A model generated the notes under the pieces. That model saw only the letters and a list, made by a program, of their open reading frames with translations, did no database searches and was not told the DNA's origin. A program made the translations under genes and the position numbers. A stretch of 64,000 nt of DNA from Planococcus citri (lineage: Eukaryota; Arthropoda; Insecta; Hemiptera; Pseudococcidae), in assembly GCF_950023065.1 (NCBI RefSeq), contig NC_088680.1, positions 46,116,559-46,180,558 on the forward strand, read 5' to 3'. Shown here one piece after another: positions 24,482-34,855 of this stretch (positions are counted from its first letter, which is position 1; each line of letters begins with the position of its first letter).

Positions 24482-24483
24482 TA

Positions 24484-25799
24484 TAACATAATGACGTTAA
24501 CACCTGTAGAGGGCGTATCGCCTACTTCATAATTTTTTCATCATCGTTGAGCACATTCACATTCACATATATTTTTTCATTTTTACTCCAATTTGATCTG
24601 ATTAGAAAAAATCGTAAGGGGGTAAAAATTGCCTGGAAATACATACTATGGCGTGAAAAAGTAGTATTCTCACTTGAAAAATTACGTTAAATACCCTAAT
24701 ATATGAATTTATCGTAATATCAGAAACGACAAACCCAACAATACAGCGATAGAAAACTGCTTTAATTACACCACAAACACGATGTCTATCATTAAACTTC
24801 AAAAACGGTACCCCCTCTTGGGAAATTTTTATTTTTTTGAAAAAATGTTACCCTCCGTTTGTCGTTCTCAGTAAAATCAGCACCAAATCACGGTAAAAAA
24901 TTACCCATACACCCTTAAAAGAAAGCTGAGCGTAAAACTTTATTTGAAAATTGATTAAGTATGAGCATTTTCAATACGTTTTTCAAAATTTTCGTAAAAG
25001 AAGCTAAGAAACAAATGTCAACGTTTTTTTCATCGCTTAGTTATAATTTCTAGAATTTTATAGATCTGGTTTTAAATGAAACACATTTTTAAAAGTTTAC
25101 TTACAATAGCCATGAAAATCGAAAAAAAATCGTATTTTGGTAGTACCTGTCCAAAAATAATCCTTCAATCTGGGAACAGGGACGTATCACCAATTGTACC
25201 ATGAAAATACTCTTATTGTAATTTCACTGCCCGAGGCTTCGCAAAAAAATTTAATGCCCGTATTGACTTAGCTGCTCCAAAAAAATCGTCCAGTGTTGCG
25301 AGAGCTGTGAGCTGTGTAAATGTAGATCTATTCATTCAGCAAAAATGACAATCAGTTCTCAAACTACATATATCAACTCCTCTGAGCCGAATTTAATCAT
25401 TTCCGACCATTCTGGAGCCTCCAGTGCGATTTTCAAATTTCTTCAGAAGAAACAAGTTTCTTGCAAATTTTGAAAATTTTCCAATAAATAAAAATTTTTG
25501 ATTTTTTATCTCACATAAAAACATGCTCATCAAAAAGCTACACTCGCAGTAGTCGCAGGTGCCTGTGTGAAAATTGGCTCTATGTGGATGAACTTGTTAG
25601 AAGTTAAACAGGTCGAGAATAAACCTCTAGATTCTCAGCTGGCCAAATCAATTTACTGTGGCTTCTGAAGGAATTCAAAAATTCTGGAGAAATTTAAAAT
25701 CACGCCGGATGGCTCCAGAATAATTAAAATTATTGAATTTGGTTTGTAGAATTGCCTATAATGCGGTTACAAGACTTACTTTTATCAGTTTCACTGAAT
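24484..25799. other. AT-rich non-coding DNA with one repeat module
   Basis: A copy of the CCATTCTGGAGCCTCCAGTG module (about 25380-25450) matches the head of the 3-5 kb array. Another weak CTGGAG stretch lies at 25683-25720. Otherwise no transposon ends or genes are recognised; the 66-codon minus-strand frame at 24602-24802 has no recognisable motif. Confidence 0.4.
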
Positions 25800-26150
25800 A
25801 AATCTGAATTTTCTCCCTTAAAAAGCATCATTTATTCCAACTTCCTGATATGCCTCTAGATATTCTTGAACTATAGGTACATATATGGTCACTGTCTCAG
25901 TTGGCTCTAAATGCAGTCTGTCCATATGTTGGTGATTTTCATCTACCTCTCTCCTGTTCAATCTCATCATTTTTTAAACCCCTTTCTACCAATTAAATAT
26001 CATCGAAAATTGGATAATTGCAATCGAACCCTTGTTCTCCCTTCCAGTCCCAAAATATATTCCCAAAAAATGTCAAGTTCTCTATAACATCATGTGAATA
26101 TGATACAAAAGTTGTAAGTTGTATGATATGATATGATATAGGGTAGGAGG
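25800..26150. repeat. Direct duplication, copy B1 (uninterrupted)
   Basis: It matches copy B2, whose parts lie at about 27858-27948 and 29201-29555, in the same orientation. Shared blocks are TTTTCTCCCTTAAAAA, TGGTCACTGTCTCAGTTGGC, GCAGTCTGTCCATATGTTGG, CATCTACCTCTCTCCTGTTC, GGATAATTGCAATCGAACCC and TGATATGATATAGG. Divergence is low enough to align by eye. The two copies are about 3.4 kb apart counting the hAT insertion. No coding frame is conserved between them. Confidence 0.85.
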
Positions 26151-26164
26151 GGAAAATAGTTAGA

Positions 26165-26565
26165 AGTAGCTAAAAATTGATGAATAAATCTGACAAAATT
26201 TGATCAAAATACGGCAAAGACTGCTCAAAATTACCGAAAAGTGTTCAAATTATGTAGGTAGGTATGCAGATAAAATTGGTCAAATATTACCTATCGAACT
26301 GATGGGTATCTACTTCTGCAAAAATTGAGTAAAGTATTATGAAAACTTGAAAACTGTAAAATTCCAGTGGAAATCAGAAAAATCTAGCAAAATTTTGTAA
26401 AATTGATGCTCACCTATAAAACCGCTCAAAACACCATGAAATCGATGACTGGATTTACGTAACTTGATGAAATAAAGCAAAATTCGGAAGAAAATCTGCA
26501 TAAAAATTCTAAAATACTCACATGACAAAAAAATTACTTACTGAAAATTTCATACAAAGCAAAAT
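26165..26565. repeat. Dispersed direct repeat, copy A2
   Basis: This is the partner of 22575-22960. It carries a small insertion (TAGGTATGCAGATA) relative to A1 near 26262-26276 and ends in CATGACAAAAAAATTACTTA, where A1 has CACGACAAAAAAAGTTGC. It directly follows copy B1 and directly precedes a partial foldback arm. Confidence 0.8.
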
Positions 26566-26589
26566 TTTATTTTTCCGTCAATTTCTAGA

Positions 26590-27760
26590 CCGTGTCTGCA
26601 AAAAAAGTGGCCCTACTTACAAAATAGCGGCCATTTTGATTGAGGGGTCAGTCGAAATCGCAGATTTTGCGTACAAACATAGGACTTGCAAGAAATTTTT
26701 TAAGCCTTACAAATGCTGAAAGAGCAGGCAAAAATTTATCACCTGTCAAAATTTTAAGTGCCAAGATCGTGTCTTTTTTGATTTTTGGCAAATTTTTGAA
26801 AATCAAATTTAGGCCAAAAATGAGGGGAGAAAAACAAAATTTTATTAAATTGACCTAGAAAGCTGAAAATTGGCATATACTGTATTTTCCACCTGCTAAA
26901 TCGCTTGAAAACTGTTTCAACCCATTTTTAGCAGTTTTGCTGAAGCCTCCAGTAGATTTTTGAAACTTGAAATTCCCACAAAATTTTATCAAATGGAGTT
27001 GGGAAGCCGAAATTCATTCTGAAAACTAATTTCAATACGCTACGAAGTCGACTGCAGATGAATTCCAAGTAGTTTTGGAGCCTCCAGCTACTTTTTGAGA
27101 ATTACTGGAGCTTCCAGTTCCAGTACATTTTTGAAACTTTAAATTTCCACAAAAATTTCATCAAAATGAAGATGGAAAGCCAAAAACTCTGCACTTCAAT
27201 TTCAACACCTTCTGAAAACGACTTCGGGTGGGTTAAAGTAATTTTGGAGCTTCCAGCGACTTTTTGAAAATTACTGGAGTCTCCAGCAGATTTTTGAAAC
27301 TTGAAATTTTCACAACAATTTATCAAATGGAGTTGGAAAGCCGAAAGTTACTCCGCGAACTGATTTCAATTCGATATGAAGTCGACTGCAGGTGGTTTCA
27401 AGTGGTTTTGGAGCTTCCAGCTACTTTTTGGAAATTTCAATTTTCCAATAAACATCATAAAACTTGTTCAATTAATTTTAATCACGCGTGCTCGAGATTG
27501 GTGCTTGTTAATGACCTTCATGACAAATAACATAATACCCTCTATTTTTTTAAAAATAATTTGTAAAAAATTCACTCTTCTGCCACTGTTTGAGCTAGAA
27601 AGATGATGTTCAGTTGGCACCTTATTTTTGGGCTTATTTCGAAGTGGATTGCAGGCAGTTTCAATCCATTTTGAAGCCTCCTGCGCCTTTTTGGAAACTT
27701 CGTTTTTTTTTAAAAATGACACAAAATTTGTCCAAATTAACTTTAACACGTAGCGTGCTG
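26590..27760. repeat. Left arm of a foldback-family element with tandem units of about 170 bp
   Basis: The start (about 26600-26830) matches the left arm of the 43.8-45.5 kb foldback block for block: GCGGCCATTTTGATTGA, TCGAAATCGCAGATTTTGCG, CATAGGACTTGCA, AAGAGCAGGCAAAAATTT and AAAATGAGGGGA. From about 26945 to 27440 three head-to-tail units of roughly 170 bp follow, each with CTCCAG-TTTTTGAAACTTGAAA, a GGAGTTGGAAAGCC-like block, an AAGTCGACTGCAGGTGG-like block and a GGAGCTTCCAGC-like end. A fourth degraded unit lies at 27640-27700. No inverted right arm follows, so this is half an element or a rearranged one. Overlapping 60-90-codon frames in this interval are repeat by-products. Confidence 0.75.
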
Positions 27761-27857
27761 TGCAAAATGAATTTCCACAATTTCAAAAAGTGTTTGCCTT
27801 GGAGAGATCTACACGTTGGCATCACACTCATCTAGGTCTGCCACACTACCTGTGGCC

Positions 27858-27956
27858 GGTTATCAGTTTCACTGATGAATATAAATTTTCTCCCTTAAAA
27901 AAGCATAAATAACCGAAAATGGGAACACTTTGAACGGTTTACTCGTCAGTCACTAG
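27858..27956. repeat. Direct duplication copy B2, 5' part
   Basis: It matches the start of B1 (TTATCAGTTTCACTGA and TTTTCTCCCTTAAAAAA, then GCATAAATAA). The last eight bases GTCACTAG (27949-27956) are the left target duplication of the hAT-like element that splits B2. Confidence 0.75.
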
Positions 27957-29192
27957 TAGTGATGTTATGAGCATATGCTCACCGAGCAAATGCGCGCAAT
28001 TGCGCGCATATGCGAGCATTTGCGCCCAAAAATTTTGAGCAAATGCGCGAAATATGCGCGATGAAAAAAGCATGTGACATATCAAAATACACGCCAGAGG
28101 TCGCTATTAATGAATACACTAATAAAAACGCTATCAACTCAACTCACCTCCCCCCAAAGTCAGAAAATGAAATGATTTGAGCCATTTTTACTTTTATTCC
28201 ACAACACTTACTTACTTGGTAAAGAGTGATGAATTTCTGTTTTATTTGATTCCCAACGTTTAAAATATTTGAAAAAGGTGTCCTTCAGAAAGTTCTGCTA
28301 TTTTCCCCTTTTTTCATGATGTCCTGTTTGTTACACAATTTGTAGCCAACTCACTTCTATTTTTTAATCATAAAACAAAATTTGAGACTCTCCCTTCTGA
28401 AAAATATTGAAATATTTTTGGGAGAAAATGGCAAACCTTTAACGATGATCCCAGGTGATTTTGATAGGGTTCCTTCACTTAGGGGAACCCTAACAACTTT
28501 TGTACTTTCTACTTATTTTTTCTTCATATTTTTTTTTCTTTCTTTTGAAAATATCAATCAATCAATCAATTTTATTTATTTTGAATAATTTCTAAAAAAT
28601 TTCTGTCAAGTGCGATAATAAATTTGAGGGGGGAGGGGAACATCTAAACATATAAAAATTTTGAATTGGAAAAAACTTGAAATGCTTTCTGAACAATTTT
28701 TTAATCATGAAACAAAAATTTAGGGGCTCATCTTACTAAAAAATATTGAGGTAGGTATTTTTGAAAAAATGTATTTTTTCATATTTTGATTCAAATTTTT
28801 TGAATTTCCTACTTATTTTTCCCTTATTTTGCTAATTTTAATTTCTAAAAATTATGACTCAAGTGATGATAAATTTGGGGGAAAATATCTGAACATTTTG
28901 AAAATTTTGAATTGAAAAAGAAATCGAGATATTTTCAAAAGTCGTGAAAAAAATCGATTGCAATAATATTGAACCACATCCCCCTGCCTCTTGAATAAAA
29001 CATGAGAAATTGTCCTACTTTTGCCCTATTTTTTCATGTTTTTCTGTTTTTTGGACAACTTTTCTTGTTGAAGATCACAAATAGAAGCAAATAACATCAA
29101 TTTGTGGAATTTGCGGGCAAATGCGCGCATACGCGCGCAAATGCTCACCTTGCGCGCAGGCAAATGAATATGCGCGCATTTTAACATCACTA
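27957..29192. mobile_element. Non-autonomous hAT-like element, 1236 bp
   Basis: The ends read TAGTGATGTTA and, inverted at the right, TAGTGATGTTA, identical for 11 bases. They are followed by subterminal arrays of (A)TGCGCGCA words at both ends, including a perfect 20-bp palindrome at 27990-28009. The flanks GTCACTAG (27949-27956) and GTCACTAC (29193-29200) form an 8-bp target duplication with one mismatch and fit the hAT preference nTnnnnAn. The interior is AT-rich with an (AATC) run near 28553-28570 and no transposase frame. It lies inside duplication copy B2, so it arrived after that duplication. Confidence 0.88.
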
Positions 29193-29200
29193 GTCACTAC

Positions 29201-29555
29201 CAATATCATGTTATTCCAATTTCCTGCTATGACTCCAGATAATAGATATCCATGAACTATGGTCACTGTCTCAGTTGGCTCTAACATGCAGTCTGTCCAT
29301 ATGTTGGTGTTTTTCATCTACCTCTCTCCTGTTCTATCTCATCATTTCTCCAACCCTTTCTACCTATCAAATTAAATGTCATCGAAAATCGGATAATTGC
29401 AATCGAACCCCTTCTCCCTTCCAGCCCCAAGATATATTTCCAAAAAATGCCAATTATATCTACATACATGAGTACATGACACAACTAACAGTTCTCTAAC
29501 ATGGTGTGAATATGATACAAAGCTACATGATATGATATAGGATAAGAGGGGGGGG
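29201..29555. repeat. Direct duplication copy B2, 3' part
   Basis: It continues the match to B1 after the hAT element: TATTCCAATTTCCTG, GGTCACTGTCTCAGTTGGCT, GTCTGTCCATATGTTGG, GATAATTGCAATCGAACCCC and ATGATATGATATAGG. It has about 40 bases not in B1 (29455-29490), then joins a G-run and the next CpG-richer island. Confidence 0.85.
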
Positions 29556-30720
29556 GAAGTGGGTGAGAGAAAGCACTAAAGGTTTTCACGCAGAGGCAAC
29601 GCAACGCAGCATCGAAGCGCAGACGGCGGGGGTGCGTATCGTTAATTTCATAAAATCGAAACTCTATAATGCTGGAAATATTGGAAGAGGCGCCAACAGG
29701 AAACGAAAATACTACAAGGATGGTGAAACGAACGAATACAGCACCACACAGAGGTACATAGATGTGAAGCCGAAGCGTATAGGCCTCCCTTTGGGGCTCG
29801 CTGACGTATGATGAATTGTGCCAGCCAAACGTCACCAAATGGAAGTACACGATACGAATAAGGATGGTGGATTTGTTACAAGGACGAGATGGCCGGAGCG
29901 GCGAAGCGGAGGCAGGCTGGCAAAGACAAATAAGGAGGTACGAGCGAGCGGTGTGGTGCAGCCTGAGCAAGGATGGAAGAGAGAGAGTGAGGTTTTTCAG
30001 TCAGTGAGTGTGAGAGAGAGCTAAAAAGGGAACAGCGAACGTACAGCATAGTATAGTACAACTGTACAAGAGGGTTGTTTTCTCCAACACGACAGAATTT
30101 CAGACATTGATAAATTCCTCAGTTGGGACGAAGCGTCGCATCGCCTTTCCACCTCTACGCTGCGTACTGTTGTTTGGAATTTGATGCTGAAATGACAAAA
30201 TCAACCCTTATATTATTTATCAAAACTGCCGTACGATTGTTTCTTTTCATAAGCTTATATATTGTGATTTGTATTCGGTAGCATGAGAACGAAAGGGAAT
30301 TTGCGGAATGCGTTTCGTTATAGAAATTAACATAAGATGAAGTATTTGCGGCCATTTATCATATACACCGAGAGCCGCCGCAGCGCACACTTTACCATAT
30401 TATGTATATATTCGTATAAAGTGTATACGAGCCTTGTACGTGTAAACTCGCGCGAGCGCGCAAGTTCTTTCCCTATCTGGGTGTCTTTCTCTCTCTCTCG
30501 TGTAGAGGTACTCGATCTGTTCGTTTTTATTTCTCGCGAATACACTCTCGTTAATCGCCCATAAACGAGTACAATTTAATCTTCACGCTTATTTTTCTAC
30601 GTGTTGGCGAAATTTTTCACGTAAATGGCGCCCTGTACCGTTCCATATATACCTGTTCCTAGTATGTAGTTATGTCGAGAATAATCGCACAGCCACCGTT
30701 GTTGTTGCTCCATAATCATG
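29556..30720. promoter_or_regulatory. GC/CpG-richer island, possible promoter or 5' exon region
   Basis: This is a long block free of A/T runs, with GCAGACGGCGGGGGTGCG, GGAAGAGGCGCCAACAGG, GGCCGGAGCGGCGAAGCGG and purine-rich GAGAGAGAG tracts (29970-30020). GAGA-like repeats and a TCAGTCAGTGAG word near 29998 resemble insect promoter elements (GAGA and initiator). Frames are open on both strands: 161 codons minus at 29485-29970, and 82 and 68 codons plus. None is recognised and they contradict each other, so I do not call a gene. It may be a transcription start region. Confidence 0.3.
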
Positions 30721-31041
30721 CTATGTAGCTTTACCTTATATCTAGTCTGCTATCTAGGCGTGGGAATTTTTCGACGTCGGTACCTATGGATAATACCCCT
30801 ATCTGGCAAAAATAAGCGTACATCCTCTTGAAAGAGAGAAAATACAGATCTTGTTGTTTCAGTTGAAAAACTTCGTTTATGTACGTACTTTTTAACGAGT
30901 AGGTAGGTATGTGTTGCATGATGAGTATACCTAGAATAATCTCCTGCGAGGAAAAGGAAACAGAAAATCAATCTGTACAACATATGCCAATTTTTACAAT
31001 TCATTTTCAAATCAGCAGCTGTTTAAAATGGAAAATTACTC
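30721..31041. other. Non-coding DNA between island and duplication
   Basis: No features were recognised apart from TAGGTAGGTA words. Confidence 0.35.
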
Positions 31042-33071
31042 GTTCAACTTTTATGTAGCCAGAAAAGATCAGACTGATTTATTTGAAAACTGATCGGCAT
31101 TATACAGGCCTGATCGAAATCAGTCGCTCAGATTGTTTGATTAAATTTTCGAGTATGTAGAAATCAACCCCCGGAAAATGAGGTCAATTTGAAATTACTT
31201 ACTCATGTCATGTACTTTTAACTTATTGAGTATTTAAATTGTAATTAATCGTTCTACATCAGCTGGAGTACTATCTACACATATTTCTGACCCTTGAATC
31301 AAACAGCTCAATTTTTTTTAAAAAGGTAATTTTTTATAAATCAAAACTTACACACACATTAAGGGTGAAGAAAAAAAACTAGTCCCGGATTTGGGCGAAA
31401 AGTGAGGAAACTTACTTCAAGTGGGACGCTATCCTGAAAATTTTTGAGCTCTCTATCGGTACAGGGACTCAGTTAGGAATGCTCAAAGTAGCGTAATTTT
31501 TGAAAAAAAAAAAAAAATCTTTAACCACTTTTTGGCCCTGTCACCCGTGCAAGCACCGATCACCCCCCCCCCTCCTTCTCCCAAAAGGTATGATTCGACT
31601 TTCTGAACAGTGAACCTACCAGTAATCCATTGATTTTTAATTTGAAATTTTGAAATCAGAATAATGTCGCGATTAATTTTGTAGCAATTTAATGGTACTT
31701 TTTAACAATTATAGTTATCTTTTGGGAAAATGTAAGGCTGAATTTGCACTCAACAAGTAGAAATGCCATTTTTTGAAAAACATCTGCTGAACTCGTAAGT
31801 CGCTTTGAAGAGGATTAAAAGTGGTACTACTTAAATGTCGAAGTCAATGGGACAGGAAAGTTCAGAAACTCAAATCGCATGATGTTTTCGGGAGTGACTG
31901 CTGTGACCAGAGTTCTGTACAGGTAACTGTATACCTAATCAAAAATGGTAGATAATAATTCACGTTCCAAAAAATTTACCCCACTTTGATGACATCTGGC
32001 TCCCGCTAAGGGTACTAAAAAATTTCTGGATTGTCTTCCACTAGCTCAAAGTGAATTTTCCTGCTACCCTAATGCACAAGGTGTCCCCTTTATGAGAAGT
32101 CACAAAAATGTATTTCAATCAGTGCTGATAACAAAACATAAATAAGAGAGTCATAAAATACAAGTGAGTGCATGCATTGTATGATTATACGAGTATGTAA
32201 AAAATAATAAAACTTGCAACAATGAAAAAAAAATGAAAATTAGTGAAAAAATTAGGCAACTATACTTATTGAATTATGATTTTGATTCTGAATAATAGAA
32301 ATATGTACCTACTTAACTACCTACGTATTATCTAAAAATTCACTTTTTATTGAAGATAGTTCTAGGTACATTATTAGAGCTCGGATTTTTATGCACTTAA
32401 AAAATCATTTTATGCGCATAAAATATGCATTTATTCTGATCAAATTATGACAAAATATGCTCTTATCCATCAAAATATGCACTTTTATGCAACATCAATA
32501 TTGGTATATATAGAAAGGATTTTTCATTTTAAATGTGGAAGAGAAGGCTAGAAAATTAAGAAATTCAAAAAAAAAGATGTTAAAGTCTTCAATTTTACTT
32601 TGAATAATCAATTCTAAGTTAACATACTACAAAATCACCTGAATGTGATGAAAAAATTTTTAAAATCTTTTTAAAACTTTTTTCAAGTTTTTACGTTTTT
32701 AATGAAAAGTACTACCAAAAAAAAATTTTTTGGCCAGAATTTCCTAAATATGACTGAAAAAAGGAAAAAATGGCCAAAATATGACGAATATGCGTTTAAA
32801 ATGTCCAAAATATGCATTTATATGCATTTATGCCCAAAATATGCAAAATATGCACTAACAAGTTGGGCTCATTTTACTCAGAATTGAATGATTCACAAAA
32901 ATCCATAAGATATGCGCGATCTTCTGCGATGAATGAAAATATGACAAATCATAAAAATCCGAGCTCTATACATTATATTAAATTTGTTGTTAGAAACTTT
33001 AAACGTAGTTGCTCACTGTGACTGATAAATCAAAAATCATCTTTCCCAACTCAATAGCCAAGTGGATTATC
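31042..33071. repeat. Tandem segmental duplication, copy 1 (carries a hAT insertion)
   Basis: It matches 33280-34855 in the same orientation and is separated from it by about 200 bases. Shared landmarks are TTCAACTTTTATGT at the start, GGCATTATACAGGCCTGATC, AAAAAACTAGTCCCGG (TTGTTCCGGG in copy 2), CTGTCACCCGTGCA, CTAGCTCAAAGTGAATTTTC, and the end TCATCTTTCCCAACTCAATA plus GCCAAGTGG. Copy 1 lacks about 45 bases around 32065 and about 60 bases around 32110 relative to copy 2. It alone contains the hAT-like element at 32375-32968. Neither copy keeps a shared open frame. Confidence 0.9.
32375..32968. mobile_element. Non-autonomous hAT-like element, 594 bp
   Basis: The terminal inverted repeat TAGAGCTCGGATTTTTATG is perfect for 19 bases, and both flanks carry the identical 8-bp duplication TACATTAT (32367-32374 and 32969-32976). 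Subterminal regions are filled with TATGCA/TGCATA words such as AAAATATGCATTTA and TATGCATTTATGCCC, the arrangement of transposase-binding repeats common in hAT MITEs. There is no transposase; the 61- and 69-codon frames are internal by-products. The second position of the duplication is A rather than the usual T, so the hAT label is slightly less firm than the element itself. Confidence 0.88.
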
Positions 33072-33279
33072 TAATTTAGGTATAGTTTTTTTGAGTGTTT
33101 TCGTGTCGGACACATGGAATGTTATTCACTAATCGAATAAACCATTATTGAAGTCAAAGCTCACTTGTATTATTTACCCAAGTAAAAGCTTGTAGAGTTG
33201 AGACAAATTCTCACAAAACCTTTAAATAAGTATTTAATACGAGTAAGTAGGTATTAGTTTTTTTTTTGTTTTTTTGATT
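33072..33279. other. Spacer between duplication copies
   Basis: AT-rich sequence between the two copies of the 31-35 kb duplication. No feature is recognised apart from a T-run near 33259-33278. Confidence 0.4.
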
Positions 33280-34855
33280 TTCAACTTTTATGTGCCCTGA
33301 AAAGATCAGATCTGATTCATTTGAAAACTGATCGACATTATACAGGCCTGATCGAAATCAGTGGACCAGATTGTTTGATTAAATTTTCGATTATAGAAAT
33401 CCCCGTCCAAAAAATTAAGTCAATTAGAAATTACTTACTCATGTCATCGCGGAAAACGGTTTCATTCTTTTAACAGCCGTACTCCTTCCATTTTCAATTT
33501 AAAATTAAAGAGTTGAAATATTCGAGTAGGCATATTTCTGACCCTTGTATCAAACCGCTCAAGTAAATCTTTTCTTTTGTATTAAAAAAGGTCAATTTTT
33601 ATAAATCAGAAATAGGTACACACACAATAAGGCGGAGGAAAAAAAACTTGTTCCGGGATTTGGGCGCAAATTAGTGATAAAACTTGCTTCGAGTGGGACG
33701 CTACTCTGAAAAATTTTGAGTTCCGTATGCGGTACAGGGGCTGAGCCAGGAGTGCTCAAAGTATAGCGTAATTTTTGAAAAAAGAGTTCTTTAACCATTT
33801 TTTGGCACTGTCACCCGTGCAGGCCCCGATCACCTCCCCCCTTCTCCCAAAAAGTGTGATTCAACTTTCTGAATAGTAAACCTACTCGTAGGTACCTACA
33901 TATATAATCCATTGATTTTGAATTTAAAATTCTTGAAATTAGAATAATCTCGCGATTAATTTTGTAGCAATTTAATGGTACTCTTTAACAATTAATTAAA
34001 ACATCTTTTGGGAAAACTTAAGGCTGGATTTGCGCTCAACAGGTAGAAATTCCATTTTTTTTTTTTTTCAAATATCTGCTAAACTTGTAAGTCGCTTTGT
34101 AGAGGATTAAAAGTGGTGCTAAATGTTGAAGTCAACGGGATAGGAAGGTTCAGAAACTCAAATCGCACTGTTTTCGGGAATGGCTGCTGTGATTAGAGTT
34201 CTGCAGCTACAGATGTAACTGTACCTATTCAAAAATGGCAATAATTCACGTTCCAAAAAATTGACTGCACTTTGATGACCTCTGGCTCACCTTATATATG
34301 GCTAAGGGACAAGGGTACTAAAAAAATTTCTGGGTTGTCCATCACTAGCTCAAAGTGAATTTTCCTACCAATTTTCGTCAAAATCCCGGACATGTTTTCA
34401 CTTTTCACCCTCATCCTAATGCATATTGAGGTGTCCCATTTATGAGAAGTCACAAAAATATGTAGTAGACCTATGAGGAAGATGATTTTCGAATCGAAAA
34501 TATTTGAAAATCGCCTAAAAGAGGTTTACTTATTTCGATCAGTGCCGGTAACAAAAAATGAATAAAATGAAAGAACCGTAGTTATGTAAAAAAAATAATA
34601 AAACTCGCAAAAATGAAAAAAAAAAAAAAAATATGAAACTTGGTGGAAAAATTAGGCACTATTAAATCAAAATACGTATTAAGTATCTAAAAATTTACTT
34701 CTTAATATAGGTCCCGTATATTAAAGTTATAACCTATAGGTACATATTAGAAACTATATAAAGGTAAGTATTAGTAAGTACATAGTTGTTCACTGTTCAC
34801 TGTGACTGATAAATTAAAAATCATCTTTCCCAACTCAATAGCCAAGTGGGGTATC
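33280..34855. repeat. Tandem segmental duplication, copy 2 (empty of the hAT element)
   Basis: This is the partner of 31042-33071. At the position equivalent to the hAT insertion it reads GGTACATATTAGAAACTATA (from about 34739), where copy 1 has GGTACATTAT, then the element, then TACATTATATT and later TTAGAAACTTT. That makes it an approximate paralogous empty site. A few tens of bases differ by indels around it. Confidence 0.88.

Noticed and set aside
27957..29192. Repeated TGCGCGCA words considered as a CRISPR-like array or CpG island
   Set aside because: They are confined to the two ends of a transposon with clear inverted termini and target duplication, with no regular spacers.
29485..29970. 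161-codon minus-strand frame in the GC-richer island
   Set aside because: Plus-strand frames are open over the same bases, the product is not recognised, and low stop density is expected from the local composition.
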